In this document: one piece after another, positions 1 through 11,088 of the stretch | Position numbering within the stretch: the first letter of the stretch is position 1 | How the letters are laid out: every line of letters starts with the position of its first letter | Assembly (NCBI RefSeq): GCF_018991925.1 | Contig: NW_024735516.1 | Coordinates: 472,001-536,000 of the forward strand | Source: Homarus americanus | Taxonomy: Eukaryota > Arthropoda > Malacostraca > Decapoda > Nephropidae | Reading direction: 5' to 3' | Length of the DNA stretch: 64,000 nt | The notes under the pieces: model-generated | What the model saw: only the letters and a program-made list of their open reading frames with translations | What the model was told of the DNA's origin: nothing | Databases searched by the model: none | Position numbers and translations under genes: made by a program

Positions 1-653
1 AAAAAAGTTATAGAGATAATTACAATGTACTGTATAGGATCTTGAAACCAAAATAGATAAGGAAAAAGATAAACTAAAGCAACAAATACAAGAACTCCCA
101 ACAATCAACGGAGAAAGGATTAAAGATCTTGTGGAGAAATCACATCCTTGGGTTGAGAAAATGTGTTGCCGGGTGAATTTTATTTACCAGGATATTACCC
201 ACCATTCAGAGAGGACAGGGCTAGTGTGTACTACTGTGTGTCAAGGAACCAGTGATGATGAGCTAAATGAAATAGGATTATATGAGTCTGGAGTATTTGG
301 TGTGATTCAACAACTCAAATCAAAAGCAATCTGACAATAGTTGTGTGCTTTAGGGCTGACTGCATGAGAGTACATTTATAGAAGAGTAAAAACAAAATGG
401 GAAATATACTGCTATTAAGCCAAACATATTTTTCCTCTTACGTGTTAAGTGTCATGAGCTTGACTGGATATAACGTGAGAGATGTAAACACACAACTTCA
501 TAATATATCCAATTTCCACTGTAGATTCTTCATCGTAGTGTTGGATACCTGTAATGTGGCAGTTCCTATGCAGAAATATCAATGAACAATGCCATGTTAG
601 GGGCAGTGATTGGGTTTTACTCAGTATAGTTTGTAAATATTTACCCATTCATT
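1..653. other. unassigned sequence before the zinc-finger gene
   Basis: AT-rich sequence with several short open frames of 60-67 codons, none with a domain I recognise. The longest plus-strand frame (131-334) has no recognisable motif and could be an exon or chance. I see no repeat family shared with the rest of the window. Confidence 0.4.
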
Positions 654-713
654 TTTATTCAAAATATTAGAAAGTTTGAAAGATAAGAAACAAATTAATG
701 ACAAATATTTATT
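654..713 (-). terminator. candidate polyadenylation signals of the zinc-finger gene
   Basis: Read on the minus strand, AATAAA hexamers lie at 713-708 and 659-654, about 55 and 110 bases after the zinc-finger stop codon. That spacing fits a short 3' UTR. In AT-rich DNA the hexamer is common, so this is suggestive only. Confidence 0.4.
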
Positions 714-766
714 AAAGTACAACAAACAAACACTAGAACACCAGATACGAACGACTTTAGAAAATG

Positions 767-1570
767 TCAGAATTCTTCTTCCTTAACAAAAATACAATCC
801 TCCAGGATCTCCCTCTTTATAGCACACTGAGGAATAGTATCAAGTTTGAGTGGATCCTCAGTCTTAACAATAACTGAGTCTACATTATCACCTCCTTCCT
901 TTTTCACTTCTACCCTGGAGCTGACCAACATCTCTTCTATTGAGTTAGGCATCAAAACAATACTGTCAATTTGTAGACTCGAAGGTTTTTCTGTAGGACG
1001 AGCATTACTATCCACTACTAGATAATTTTGAAATCTATTGGCTGTAGAGCATTCTGTACACTTGAGAGGCTGTATTCGACGTCCTTTTATACTGAAGTAT
1101 TTTTTACACGCTATACACTGAAATGGTTTCTTCTCTTGGTGAACTCTCAAGTGTACATCTAAACTCTGCTTATGTCTAAAAAATTCATTACATTCTGAAC
1201 ACTGAAATGGCTTTTCTCCAGTGTGAACTCTATAATGTATTTTCAAACTTTTGCCATGTCTAAAGAATTCATTACATTCTGAACACTGATATGGTTTCTC
1301 TCCTGTATGAACTCTCATATGTACTATTAAATTTCCTTTCTGTCTGAAAGATTTATCGCATTCTGCACAATGAAATGTCTTTCCTTCTGTGTGAATCTTT
1401 TTATGCTTTAATAAATAACATCTCTTTTGAAATGATTTATGGCATTTGGAACATTTATATGGCTTTCTCCCTGTGTAGTTACAAGCATGCTTTAACAGAA
1501 TGTCATTTGTGCTAAAAAATTTATTGCACATTGAACAATGGAATGAGTTCTCAACTGGGTGACCTTCCAT
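767..1570 (-). CDS. C2H2 zinc-finger protein with C-terminal SUMO-type motifs
   Basis: A 267-residue open frame, probably a nuclear DNA-binding protein. Four canonical C2H2 fingers occupy about residues 38-150, joined by TGEKP-type linkers (HTGEKPYQC, HTGEKPFQC). They are flanked by two degenerate ones: the first (from FHCSMC) lacks the normal second histidine, and the last (FQCIACKKYF) runs into a CTEC sequence without an HxxxH pair. The C-terminal 80 residues are acidic with four hydrophobic-K-x-E motifs (VKKE, VKTE, IKRE, VKEE), which match the SUMO-acceptor consensus. The ATG at 1570 is the first in frame, but an upstream coding exon is possible. Crustacean and vertebrate genomes carry many such genes, so the target cannot be inferred. 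Fingers 4 and 5 are near duplicates (both CSECNEFFRH), showing internal repeat growth. Confidence 0.8.
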   Translation of the reverse strand: MEGHPVENSFHCSMCNKFFSTNDILLKHACNYTGRKPYKCSKCHKSFQKRCYLLKHKKIHTEGKTFHCAECDKSFRQKGNLIVHMRVHTGEKPYQCSECNEFFRHGKSLKIHYRVHTGEKPFQCSECNEFFRHKQSLDVHLRVHQEKKPFQCIACKKYFSIKGRRIQPLKCTECSTANRFQNYLVVDSNARPTEKPSSLQIDSIVLMPNSIEEMLVSSRVEVKKEGGDNVDSVIVKTEDPLKLDTIPQCAIKREILEDCIFVKEEEF

Positions 1571-3395
1571 ATTCCTTTTCCAAATTATTTTTGTTAAGTA
1601 TTCAATTAAAAGTTAAACATAAAATTTTCTTGTCAGATTTCTAAAGATTTTTGTAATCAGAAGATTTAAATAATTGTTAAAATTCCTGCTCTAAAAAAAA
1701 TCGATTCTTTTCAATCCAAAGACATATTATCCACAATCCTGTTTTACTTCAAGGTGGAAATGTTATAAATTTATAAATAATGTACACCTGATCAGATAAA
1801 AAATGTTTGGGAATCAATTTTGTTTTCCACAGTTGCATCAAACAGTAAATGTCTTGAACAAAAGTCCTTGATTTGGTCTTAAGTCATAAGCCACAGAGAC
1901 GCAGCACCCTTTGACACACAATGGAAGATTACTGCATGTTATTAATGAACAACTTAGTAATCTTGATGTGGAAATCACCTTCTGGAGTATGGACAAATGC
2001 CCCACAGCTTTAATGGAGCTTTTCAAACAACACCTTCAGTTTGACTGCAGGTCAAAACTCTGATGCTCAAAGCTCCAAATGTTGAGAGGGATAATAGATG
2101 ATCAACCTGGAAAAGATAAATACATGGGAGTACGATAGAGTAATATCTCCGTCAGCCGGAATCCCTCAAACCCGGAACTCTCCAATAACCGGAATTGAAA
2201 TTTGCTCGGAATGTGACTATTTAGGCAATATCAAGCTGAATCTAAATTTTTTATGTAAACAAAAAATATGAAATATTATATTTTGTTACACTAAAATTTT
2301 TGTGTCCTTTCTCTTCTAACCTAAAAGTGGAAATGTATTAAACTAACATGTGAACATTTTCCCAGGTAAATGTTGACAATTCAGTCATGTCTATCAGTTG
2401 AATAAATAGTCAGCAGCCTTCACTATAATGACTTAAACACACATTATTGTTTTAACTGTAAAACAATAATCAATAGAGACTAAGTGTCCTGCTACAAACA
2501 GAAGAGCACAAAATATGATAGTACAAGAAATATTCCCTGGATGCTAATACAGTACTGTGCCATCTTGTGGAAGTTACCATAAGGAAGATGATCAGGTGCC
2601 ACACAGCTTCAATGAGACAAACTTAACTAGCATCTTTGGAATGGCCATCATTCAAAATGAGAACGCCACAACCCGGGAGGAATAATACTCGCAGAACCTG
2701 GAAAAAAATATAAATAATACAGGCACAAGGAAATATTACACTTACCGGTAACTAACATTGTCAACTGTTCATAACAAATCCAACAAAACAACCTTTGTGA
2801 AATAGCTAAAGGATAGTCCAAGCATGGAGAAAGTGAACTGTATCTGCGATTGCTACTGGGACCTAATATCTTTTTAACAATATAACACCTTCATGAAAAA
2901 AAATTTAAAAGGATTAAAATTGTCTTAATTCTTTACAACGAATGAATAAATACCCGATATGAGCAAAAACCTACAAATAAATTAAATATACATGCCCAGC
3001 CCACTAATTAGTAATTAATGATTGAAAGATAGGCTAAAAAGAACAAATAATATAATGTTGTCGCTTTGATTTTATTAATCAGTATCATCCATAAAAAAAT
3101 TTGGAAAGTATGAATGAAATACATAAATGCATTCGGGTACCAACGGTCTCCACACTTTCATTGTAATAAATTTCCTGTTTTGGCATAAAATAAATCTTTA
3201 TACAGTAGCCATATTGTAAAATACTGTATATGACAAATATTAATCTCGTCCTTCTCAGGATTTGAAAAAGTGGTTAAATCTCCACAACGGCTCATTTGCG
3301 AGGAAAAAGGTCAAATTTGCTTGAAACACCACAAAATACACTAGAAAACCCTATTTTTGTTAGTACAGTAGTTTCTGTGATTGACCTTTTCCGAA
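1571..3395. other. intergenic sequence with degenerate repeats
   Basis: No gene recognised. Segments near 1960-2115 and 2565-2720 look like diverged copies of one another (both have a stretch ending in AACCTGGAAAA followed by an AT-rich run). Near 2148-2210 a stretch rich in CCGGAA resembles the end of a TIR transposon, but I find no partner end. Confidence 0.4.
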
Positions 3396-3399
3396 TCTT

Positions 3400-4260
3400 T
3401 ACCACATTATATTCGGTAATTTATGAGAACACCGCTACCGCCAGTTGTTGTTTGATTTTGTTCATTTTTTCCACAGATGTTCTTATAATAATTAGAGTAA
3501 GTATTTTAAGAGGTGACAACTTTTTATTTTAATTAGTGTACGTATTAACGGTATCTTTAATTTGTTGTTTTTCTCTATCTACGATCATAAATCACCTGTA
3601 GTGGGCAGGACATGGGGGTTGAGGGTAATTACAGGATAAAACACAGTGAAAAACTGATCATATGACACTATAATGTTGTCTCTACGTGGTTTATACGTGA
3701 AGAAATTAATTATTTACCGTAAATACCCCTCCGATAAATCTGCTGTGTCACTGAGTTGTCTCTTTGTTTACAACCGACTCGCTCGGTCTGACCATACTCA
3801 CGCCCACAAAAAATTTAAAATTACGACTTGACGCTTCAAAAAAGTTGCTTTCATTGGTAGAGTACTAGATATCAAAATAAGTACTTTCTGTTTAATAAAG
3901 CAGGGGGTCTGGCTAGGAAGTAAGGTAAGATTAGGTAGGTTTCTTTGGTTGGTTAGGTCAGGTATTATTAGGTTCTAGTAAATGTTGCCTCTTTAAAATA
4001 CTTACTATAATGATAAGAATATCTGTGGAAAAAACGAATGAGATCGAACAACTCCTGGTGTTAGCGGTATTCTCATACATTACGGGAAATAATTTATTTC
4101 TTCACATACAAAGCATGTAGAGACCTCATTTTAGTGTCATATGATCAGTTTTCACCGTGTTTTACCCAGCAATTTCCATCATTCTTAATGTCCTGCCACA
4201 ACATGTGAGCATAGACAAGAAAAAACTTATTATGTAATTAAAATAAGTTGCTGCCTCTTT
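3400..4260. repeat. inverted, circularly permuted repeat of about 300 bp
   Basis: Two related copies in opposite orientation. Block A (about 3420-3510) matches the reverse complement of about 3996-4080, and block B (about 3510-3730) matches the reverse complement of about 4085-4255. Landmarks in B are a shared CATATGACACTA stretch and a GGCAGGACAT stretch. For a simple inverted repeat the second copy should show B before A on the plus strand. Instead both copies read A then B, so one copy is circularly permuted relative to the other, as if cut from a tandem array or a circle. No coding content seen. Confidence 0.6.
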
Positions 4261-5030
4261 TAAAATGTGGTAATTATTCAGATTGTGACCGTCCGCTATT
4301 TTTCATTATAAATGAGTTTAAAAGTACCTAGTTTTCATTAATTTTATTAGAAGATGCTGTATTGTTGGGAAAAAAACAAAAAAAGGCTGAAATCATGTGC
4401 TAACCGAACCAAACCTATATCTTAACTCGCCTATATCTAGAAAACTAGGCATTTACCGAAGAAAATGAATAGAAGTGAAAGTAGTCAGCGTACAAAATTG
4501 TATCTAAAAACACCTCCCATAATTACTGAACCATTGACGGTCATGAGTGATATATATACAGTAGTATATTAGCCTGAAATACTTACTATGGTTAATATTC
4601 GTTTAATGGCTGCAGCAAGATTTTAGGTTACGTTAGATAGGTTTGGATGGTGAGAATAACTGAATTAGTAATACATGGTTCATAGAGGTTAGGTTAGGTG
4701 AGTTTAGGCTTCAACAGTAACCTGGAAGTTGAATTCTCTTCACAAAAAGGAGCCACAGCCATTAAACGATTATTTACCCTTACTATAATGATAAGAACAT
4801 CCATGGATGGATGATGTAGCAATACGAAGGGTGTTTAGTAGGTGCACATAGTAATAGAGGACCTTAATTTGTTCTTATATATTCATTTTTGAAAACAGCT
4901 ATTCACATAAGTATGTACAGTACTTCCAAACACTGACAACATTTTTTGTGCATGAGCAGAAAGTTGTGGATAATCTGCTCTTGGTAAATAATTCTTATAA
5001 AATTCATGTGGAGTGGAAACTTGGTAATTT
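4261..5030. other. intergenic sequence, no gene seen
   Basis: AT-rich sequence. Around 4570-4810 there are short pieces resembling the 3400-4260 repeat (ATACTTACTAT, ATAATGATAAGAAC) and GGTTAGGT-rich stretches. Nothing coding is recognisable. Confidence 0.4.
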
Positions 5031-5032
5031 TT

Positions 5033-5980
5033 CTACTTCAGTTCATTGTTGCACTGGAGATCAATCAGTTCCATCTGATACATCTCTGGAACGGATTCTA
5101 TGTCCAGAGTGAAAGGTGCAGCAAATAATTCTATTGAATGTCTTCTGATATCCTGAAATCTGTGTGAGAACTCATCCTGCAAGGCTGTCAACTTGTCAGC
5201 ATACTTCAAAAATTGTTTGTCCTTAATTTCATACTTGCTGAGAGTTGGTAAATGGGCTGTATTATGCTTTCTGATTTGCGACTCCCAGAGACGTAATTTT
5301 GTCTGAAATCCTTTGATTGACGAGAAAAGGTTACTTATGAATTTATCTTTTCCCTGGAGTTTCACATTCAAAGTGTTCAGATTTTGAGTAATGTCCACTA
5401 GAAATGCTAAATCAGAGATCCATTCCTTATCAGTCAGTTCTGGGACACTGTTATCCTTCATATCTAAAAACAAAAAAATTTCTCCCAAAAGATCATAAGC
5501 TCTTTTCAGCATTCCTGCTCTACTTAGCCACCGAACCTCACAAAAATATTTCACATCACCAAACTGCTTCAATGTCTGCCAGTAACTGTTGAAACTGAAG
5601 GAGATTCAAACCTTTTGACTTAATAAAGTTGATTGCTTTTACAAGGACACTCATCACATGTTCAAATTTCAGTGTTTTTGCACACAAAGTTTCTTGATGC
5701 ATGATACAATGACATACAATTAGTGAAAATGAATCAATATTCTGAGATTCCAATTTACCCTTAACTAAACCAACCAGGCCATTGTAATGTTTACCAGTTT
5801 CTTGTAATCAAGGTCGAACTTGCTCAGTACCTTGTCTAAATCTTCAAATATATTCTGTCCAGTTGTTGTTCCTTTCATGCTTTGAAGAGAAGCCATTCCT
5901 CTGTGATACGAAGTCACTGTCCACACCTCGAATTTACACAGCAAGTTGTGTAGTATCTGTAGTACCAGTGCTTTTATCAA
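5033..5980 (-). pseudogene. hAT-family transposase remnant (ZBED5/GTF2IRD2-like), frameshifted
   Basis: Three consecutive minus-strand open pieces read in order as one transposase: 5980-5765 (SMKGTTTGQNIFEDLDKVL), 5753-5556 (IVCHCIMHQETLCAK) and 5572-5033 (EVRWLSRAGMLKR, followed by DITQNLNTLNVKLQGKDK). This order and these motifs are typical of hAT transposases of the type domesticated in vertebrates as ZBED5, GTF2IRD2 and FAM200. The breaks between pieces require frameshifts or stops, and the zinc-finger N-terminus and the C-terminal dimerisation region are not visible. It is a dead element, not a host gene. Confidence 0.8.
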
Positions 5981-6244
5981 GTGCCACAGAGTATGTCGAG
6001 AAAGTGGATGCTTACTTGGCTATTAACTGCTAAATATTATCCCCAAGACTGTCAATTCGCAGAACAACTGTAAACTGAGAGACTTATATTTTTATAATGT
6101 TTGATTTTCTCTGGACATAATATTTCAGATGCTGTAGTAAAGCATTCTTTTATAATTTCACCATCAGAAAAAGGTTTAAGTCTTTTGGCAATGATCTAAC
6201 TAATCACAAAACTTACTTTAACAGTAGCATCACTTTCTTTAATT

Positions 6245-6720
6245 TTCTTGGTAAAAATTGCTCGGGTGTGGGGGCCGCAGACAGGGTTCATGGTAATTTC
6301 AGAAGTGGGCCGCAATGACAGGCTTCAAGGGCCGCATGTGGCCCTCAGGCCCATGGGCAGCCTTTTTGTGGAGGCCCCCTCATTATAACTACCCAAGAGG
6401 GTGAGGTGGAGAGTGAAGCGAGCCTAAACATTTGGGAGTTCCGGGGGGCTTACAGCACCTCCCGGGAAAATTTTGAAATTTGAACACTTCTTTGGAGAAT
6501 TTTGAAGCCGTATGCAGTTATATTGAGGAAATTAGAACATTGAGAAATTTTTAATAAACTGTATATTTATTGATAGTGTACAAATTCCCAACACACACAC
6601 ACACAAAAGTAAGACATGACTGGAGTCATTCATGTGGTTTCAAGTCGACCAGCCCTGATATAGCTACTACCACACATGTGGAGGCCCCTGGGCATCTGCC
6701 CACTTTGCAGGCATATTAAA
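6245..6720. mobile_element. hAT non-autonomous element fragment, same family as 43700-46491
   Basis: About 6340-6535 is highly similar to 43725-43920 (shared CTCATTATAACTACCCAAGA and CTTTGGAGAATTTTGAAGCC), and 6676-6710 matches the right end of that element (GTGGAGGCCCCTGGGCA). On the left it abuts a GGGCCGCATGTGGCCC stretch that may be the end of the hAT copy carrying the transposase remnant. The copy has lost its outer ends, so no target duplication can be shown. Confidence 0.65.
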
Positions 6721-6837
6721 AAAAAAAAAAAATTATTTCGATTTAGTCTTCAGTAAATTGTTTAAGTGAGATGCTTGCATGGGTAATAACGTTTTTACTT
6801 TCTTATTTTCGTCTCTAACAAATTGTCTTGGTGGGGA

Positions 6838-7600
6838 GCCACGAATTACCCAAATGTACCCAAAAGTATAGCAAATAAGGGTAAAATCTTAACGAATATC
6901 TGTTATACATACACAATACATGTTTAATAATATTTCTAGTGTAATTTTGTAAAACTTATTTGTAAGATGAAATAATAAACAGCGAAAAACTTTCAGTATT
7001 GGCAATGAAGTCAAATAATGGTCCTACATGAATACATCGGACTGCTAATCACTTCTTGACTAGTATTTGGTGTCAGAAAGTCACAAAAAATTGGAAAACT
7101 TACTTTAATCTGAGTTAATAGATCGCGTGCATGTACCGACGGAGTGAGGAATTGCCCAAATGTAGCCACAATGAAGTCAAATGATGGTCGTACAAGCGTA
7201 ATTCGGGCTGTGAATCATCTCGATTATTATTTGGTGTCATAAAGTAAAAAAAAAATTGGTAAACTTAATTTAATCTGAGTTGTGTTGTGTTAGGTTAGGT
7301 TAGATTAGATTAGGTTAGGTACATGCACTTGATCTATTAACTCAGATTAAATTAAGTTTACCAATTTTTTGTGACTTCGTGACACCAAATACTAGTCAAG
7401 GTTAGGTTAGGTTAGGTTAGGTTAGGTACATGCACTCGATCTATTAACTCAGATTAAATTAAGTTTACCAATTTTTTGTGACTTTGTGACACCAAATACT
7501 AGTCGAGAAGTGATTGGCAGTCCGATTTATTCATCTAGGACCATTATTTGACTTCATTCCAGCTACATTTGGGTAATTCGTTGGACCGGTCTTGGTGAGA
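6838..7600. repeat. complex inverted repeat containing TTAGG runs
   Basis: A unit beginning near 6840 (ATTACCCAAATGTACCC) and running to about 7190 recurs inverted and truncated at about 7320-7590. It contains a CACCAAATACTAGTC stretch and its complement. Short GGTTA runs occupy 7290-7320 and 7400-7427. A third copy in the first orientation lies at 12290-12500. No coding content seen. The internal inverted symmetry suggests a fold-back or Helitron-like non-autonomous element, but the class is not clear. Confidence 0.6.
7290..7427 (+). repeat. two short interstitial TTAGG-type arrays
   Basis: Runs of GGTTA/TTAGG pentamers at 7290-7320 (with GATTA variants) and at 7400-7427 (uninterrupted). 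TTAGG is the ancestral arthropod telomere repeat. Both arrays sit in the same position of the surrounding inverted repeat, so they probably travel with that element. Confidence 0.65.
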
Positions 7601-8309
7601 TGCTTGCATGATCAAATGTATTGTTATGCCGAGGGATAATTAATACAATTTTGTAAACTAGGTGTTTTAATTAACCATTGGTAAATATTTTCATAAGCCA
7701 AGGGGCAGAGAGATGATTGCAGGCATATTAACAATGTTTTTATTATTTATTTTCGTCTTTAATAAATTGTCAATGCTTTTTACTATTTTCTATCCCAAGC
7801 AACAGTTATTTTCGTGTATATATTGATGGGAATGAAAGGGGTGACGAAACGGGTTGGCGACTATATGGTCAGACCCTTTCCAACCAACTTAACAGAGACG
7901 AACAAGTTATAAATTTTACGATTTCTTACCTGTTTTAGTGTTGGTAGTTAGTCACTTCTCCCGTGTCGTCCATTTAAATGATACCATCCTATATTATGTC
8001 CTTGTTATATTCATTTTTTGGTAGGTGTTACAGTCACTCGCCTCCATACGGTAAGTTTGTTTACACTAGACTACCCAACACTCTCCTCGGCTCCAAGATG
8101 GCCGACCTTGTTGACATTGTTGAACATTCGTGATGGCACCAAAATCTTTATTAATTTATAAACTTTAAATTCTTGATATAAGAACATAAGAATGGAGGAA
8201 ACTGCAGCGGGCCTATTGGCAGTCCCAATAATGGTCCAAGTACTGAGCCTTGGGGTACACCACAAGTGACGTTGCTCCAATAGGACTTAGTGCCGTTAAT
8301 GGTCACTGG

Positions 8310-8870
8310 CTGTGGCGGCTCGTGCAGTCCCTCCCAGACACTCACTGCCAGGCGTATGATTCCTTTAGAGAGACAGCTGAATAATACACTACCAACAAAT
8401 ATATCATTTTATATGTTATTTAATTATTTTCAATACGTTGCTAAGTGAATTTTCATTAAAATCAGACCAAAATTTAAGTTACTTTCATAGTTGCTGTCAA
8501 TGCTGTACGATTGATGTCTGTTATTAATTGGCGCCGCCGCCGCCGCCGCACTTGAAGCAGCTCAGTCTCGTACAACGTGTGGACGGTGTGGTTAAATCGT
8601 GCTTTCTTTAATTACCCTTTGACGATGGAAAATCGAGTGAAGTAAATAAAGGATTTTAATGAAATAGTAATAAACAATTTTGCTACATCGAAGAGCAGAC
8701 ACGACGACTTTATTTTCAATTAATACTGGTCCATCACCACCAACACTACTACCATGCCCTGGGAATTAGTGGACATCAACTACAACTCATACCTGAGGTA
8801 GGTCAAATTTGTGTATCCTACTGTTGTGTGAGGCTTGCAGTCCCATTTTATTTTTCACGAGCCGCCACTG
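8310..8870. mobile_element. hAT MITE inserted in the LINE reverse transcriptase
   Basis: A 561-bp segment with terminal inverted repeats TGGCGGCTCGTG (from 8311) and CACGAGCCGCCACTG (to 8870). The flanks GTCACTGG (8302-8309) and CTCACTCG (8871-8878) match at 6 of 8 positions, as an aged 8-bp hAT target duplication. Removing it rejoins the LINE reverse transcriptase frame, which confirms the boundaries. A short GCC-repeat (near 8531-8550) lies inside. Confidence 0.8.
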
Positions 8871-9559
8871 CTCACTCGCTGTTTCCTGTCCTGTAACCAC
8901 GCCCTAATCCATTTAAGGATGTCACCTTTGATGCCATGAGCTTCTACCTTTCTAATTAGTCTTTCGTGGGGGACTCTGTCGAAGGCTTTGCTAAAGTCGA
9001 GATATACCACATCATAATTGTGCCCCTCGTCCACCGATTCGAAAACTGATGAAAAGAATGTTAATAGATTAGTTACGCAAGAACGTCCGCTTGTGAAGCC
9101 ATGCTGGGAATCATTGATCAATCTGTGCTTCTCCGGGTGATTTCGAATAGAGTTTGAAATGATTGCTTCCAGTAATTTGCCTACTATTGATGTTAGGCTG
9201 ATTGGGCGGTAGTTAGAGGATAGTGATCTATCCCCCTTCTTGAAAATCGGTATTACATTCGCTATCCTCCAGGATTCTGGTACTACACCTGTTTTTAAGG
9301 ACATGTTAAACAACTTTGCTAAGGGCATACTGAGCTCTTCCTTACATTCCTTTAATACTCTGGCAAATATCTCATCGGGACCAGGTGACTTATTAGGCTT
9401 TAGTTTGTCTATTTGCTTACTAACATCGTTACTAGTCTCTACTATCTCGCTTAATTTGTTTTCTTCACTATCTCTGAATAGAGTCGGTGCCTCGGGTATC
9501 ATGTTTAAATTTTCGGTGGTGAAAACTGTTGAAAAATATTTATTCAAATTATTGCTCAT
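8855..9559 (-). pseudogene. LINE ORF2 reverse transcriptase, N-terminal half
   Basis: Contains the usual non-LTR RT blocks: LKPNKSPGPDEIFARVL, VIPIFKKGDRSLSSNYRPIS, HGFTSGRSCVTNLL, and YLDFSKAFDRVPHERL, the last carrying the first catalytic aspartate. The frame ends at the hAT MITE. The block with GVPQGSVLGP is found beyond it near 8260. The YADD catalytic pair is absent. Part of the LINE at 8150-11720. Confidence 0.9.
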
Positions 9560-9689
9560 TTCACGTCGTTATCAGTGAGCTCGCCGGTTATCTGACCGTA
9601 TTGGTCCAATCTTTTCTCGTGTTTTAGTTTGATACATTTGGTAGAATCCTTTGGGGTTTGTCTTCGCCTCCCTTGCTATCCTTACCTCA

Positions 9690-9923
9690 TTATTCCTCTT
9701 TGCTTTCCTTATCTCGGTTTAACCCTACTCGCCATGCCCTATAATAGTCCCGGAGGTGAATTTCGCCACGATTTATCCTTCTACCTATAGCATTCCTTTG
9801 GCCAATGATGTTCTTTAAATAATTATTTATCCATTTAGGGTTATTGTTGTCTGATTTGAGTTTTGTATGGTATGTTCTGCCTTTGTGCATTAAGTAACTC
9901 TTTAAATTGTGTATATAACTCAA
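9690..9923 (-). pseudogene. LINE ORF2 linker between endonuclease and reverse transcriptase
   Basis: A basic 77-codon piece (PKWINNYLKNIIGQRNAIGR) in the position expected for the connecting region of a CR1/L2-type ORF2. It is separated from its neighbours by frame breaks. Confidence 0.7.
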
Positions 9924-9956
9924 TCTCAGATCTCGTTATCAGGTCGGTGTCATCTG

Positions 9957-10865
9957 TCAGGTTGCATTCACGGCCGACGACCCCTCTCTCAGCTGCCTCT
10001 TTAAACTGTCAAAGTTTGCCCTTCTGAAATCTGGTACTTTAGTGGAATTTTCCTTACGTCTGCCCTGAAAATCTAACTGGAATCGAATTTCTTTGTGATC
10101 GCTGTTTGCAAGTTCGTTCCCTACCTCGACATTGCTAATGAGGTTTTCTCTGTTTGACAGAACTAAATCCAGTATATTATTACCCTGTGTGGGTTCGGTT
10201 ATATGTTGACTTAGGAAACAGTCCTGGATCGTCTCGAGAAAATCCTCTGAGTTACCCGTAAGGTCAGTCCAATCTATTTGGCCAAGGTTAAAGTCGCCTA
10301 CTATACAGACTTTGTTGTGTGTGGAAGCCCTGTGCATTTCATCCCAGATAAGTCGCTCATTGACGCTATCAAGATTGGGGGGTCTATATATTTCTCCTGT
10401 GATTAATTTTTCCCGACCGTTGCTTAATTCTATCCAAATTGTTTCTGTATTCCTCTCAGTTTTTATTTCCTTATTCATTTCACACTTCAGATTATCCCTA
10501 ACATAGATTGCTACTCTGCCTCCTTTCCTGGTCTGCCTATCGGTATGGAACAGTTTGTAACCCGCAATTTGGTATTCGACTGGTAATTCACGTGTGTCTA
10601 GGTTGATCCATGTTTCAGTGAATGCAATTATATCGATTTCTTCGGTACATACCAAGGCCCTAATATCATCCATTTTGTTTCTCATACTTCTACTGTTCGC
10701 GTAGTATACATTTAAGTTAGTCGTGTTCTGAGTCCTCCCCTTACCGCGTTTAGTTTTAGACTCCCTGTCTAATTTAGTTTTGTCATCATTCCTAACACTC
10801 TTTCCCTGTAATCTTTCGCCTTGTTTACCCGCTCCCACTGCAGTCTCCTCCACCCCCGTGCCCAT
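9957..10865 (-). pseudogene. LINE ORF2 endonuclease domain (APE-like)
   Basis: A 302-residue frame with exonuclease-endonuclease-phosphatase motifs in order: LNVYYANSRSMRNK, DIIAFTETW (metal-binding glutamate), GGRVAIYV, CIVGDFNLGQIDW (GDFN), ILDLVLSN and ELANSDHKEI (the terminal SDH). All key residues are present, so this domain is the best preserved part of the element. It would nick target DNA for target-primed reverse transcription. Part of the LINE at 8150-11720. Confidence 0.92.
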
Positions 10866-11088
10866 ATGTTTTCCTAGCAGTTTAAAGACTTCGACATCTT
10901 TTGAACTGCTCTCTCGAGAGACCCAGCCAGGGTTGCCACCCCATCCCTAGCATAAAGGTCCCTTCTTACATAGAAGTTGTCCCAGTTCAAATGATGGGAC
11001 TGATGATGACTTGCAATATCTCAAGACGGTCGTTGCCCCAACAACTGCCAACTCTCCTCGCAGGACATATATGATAGGGATCCCTCCC

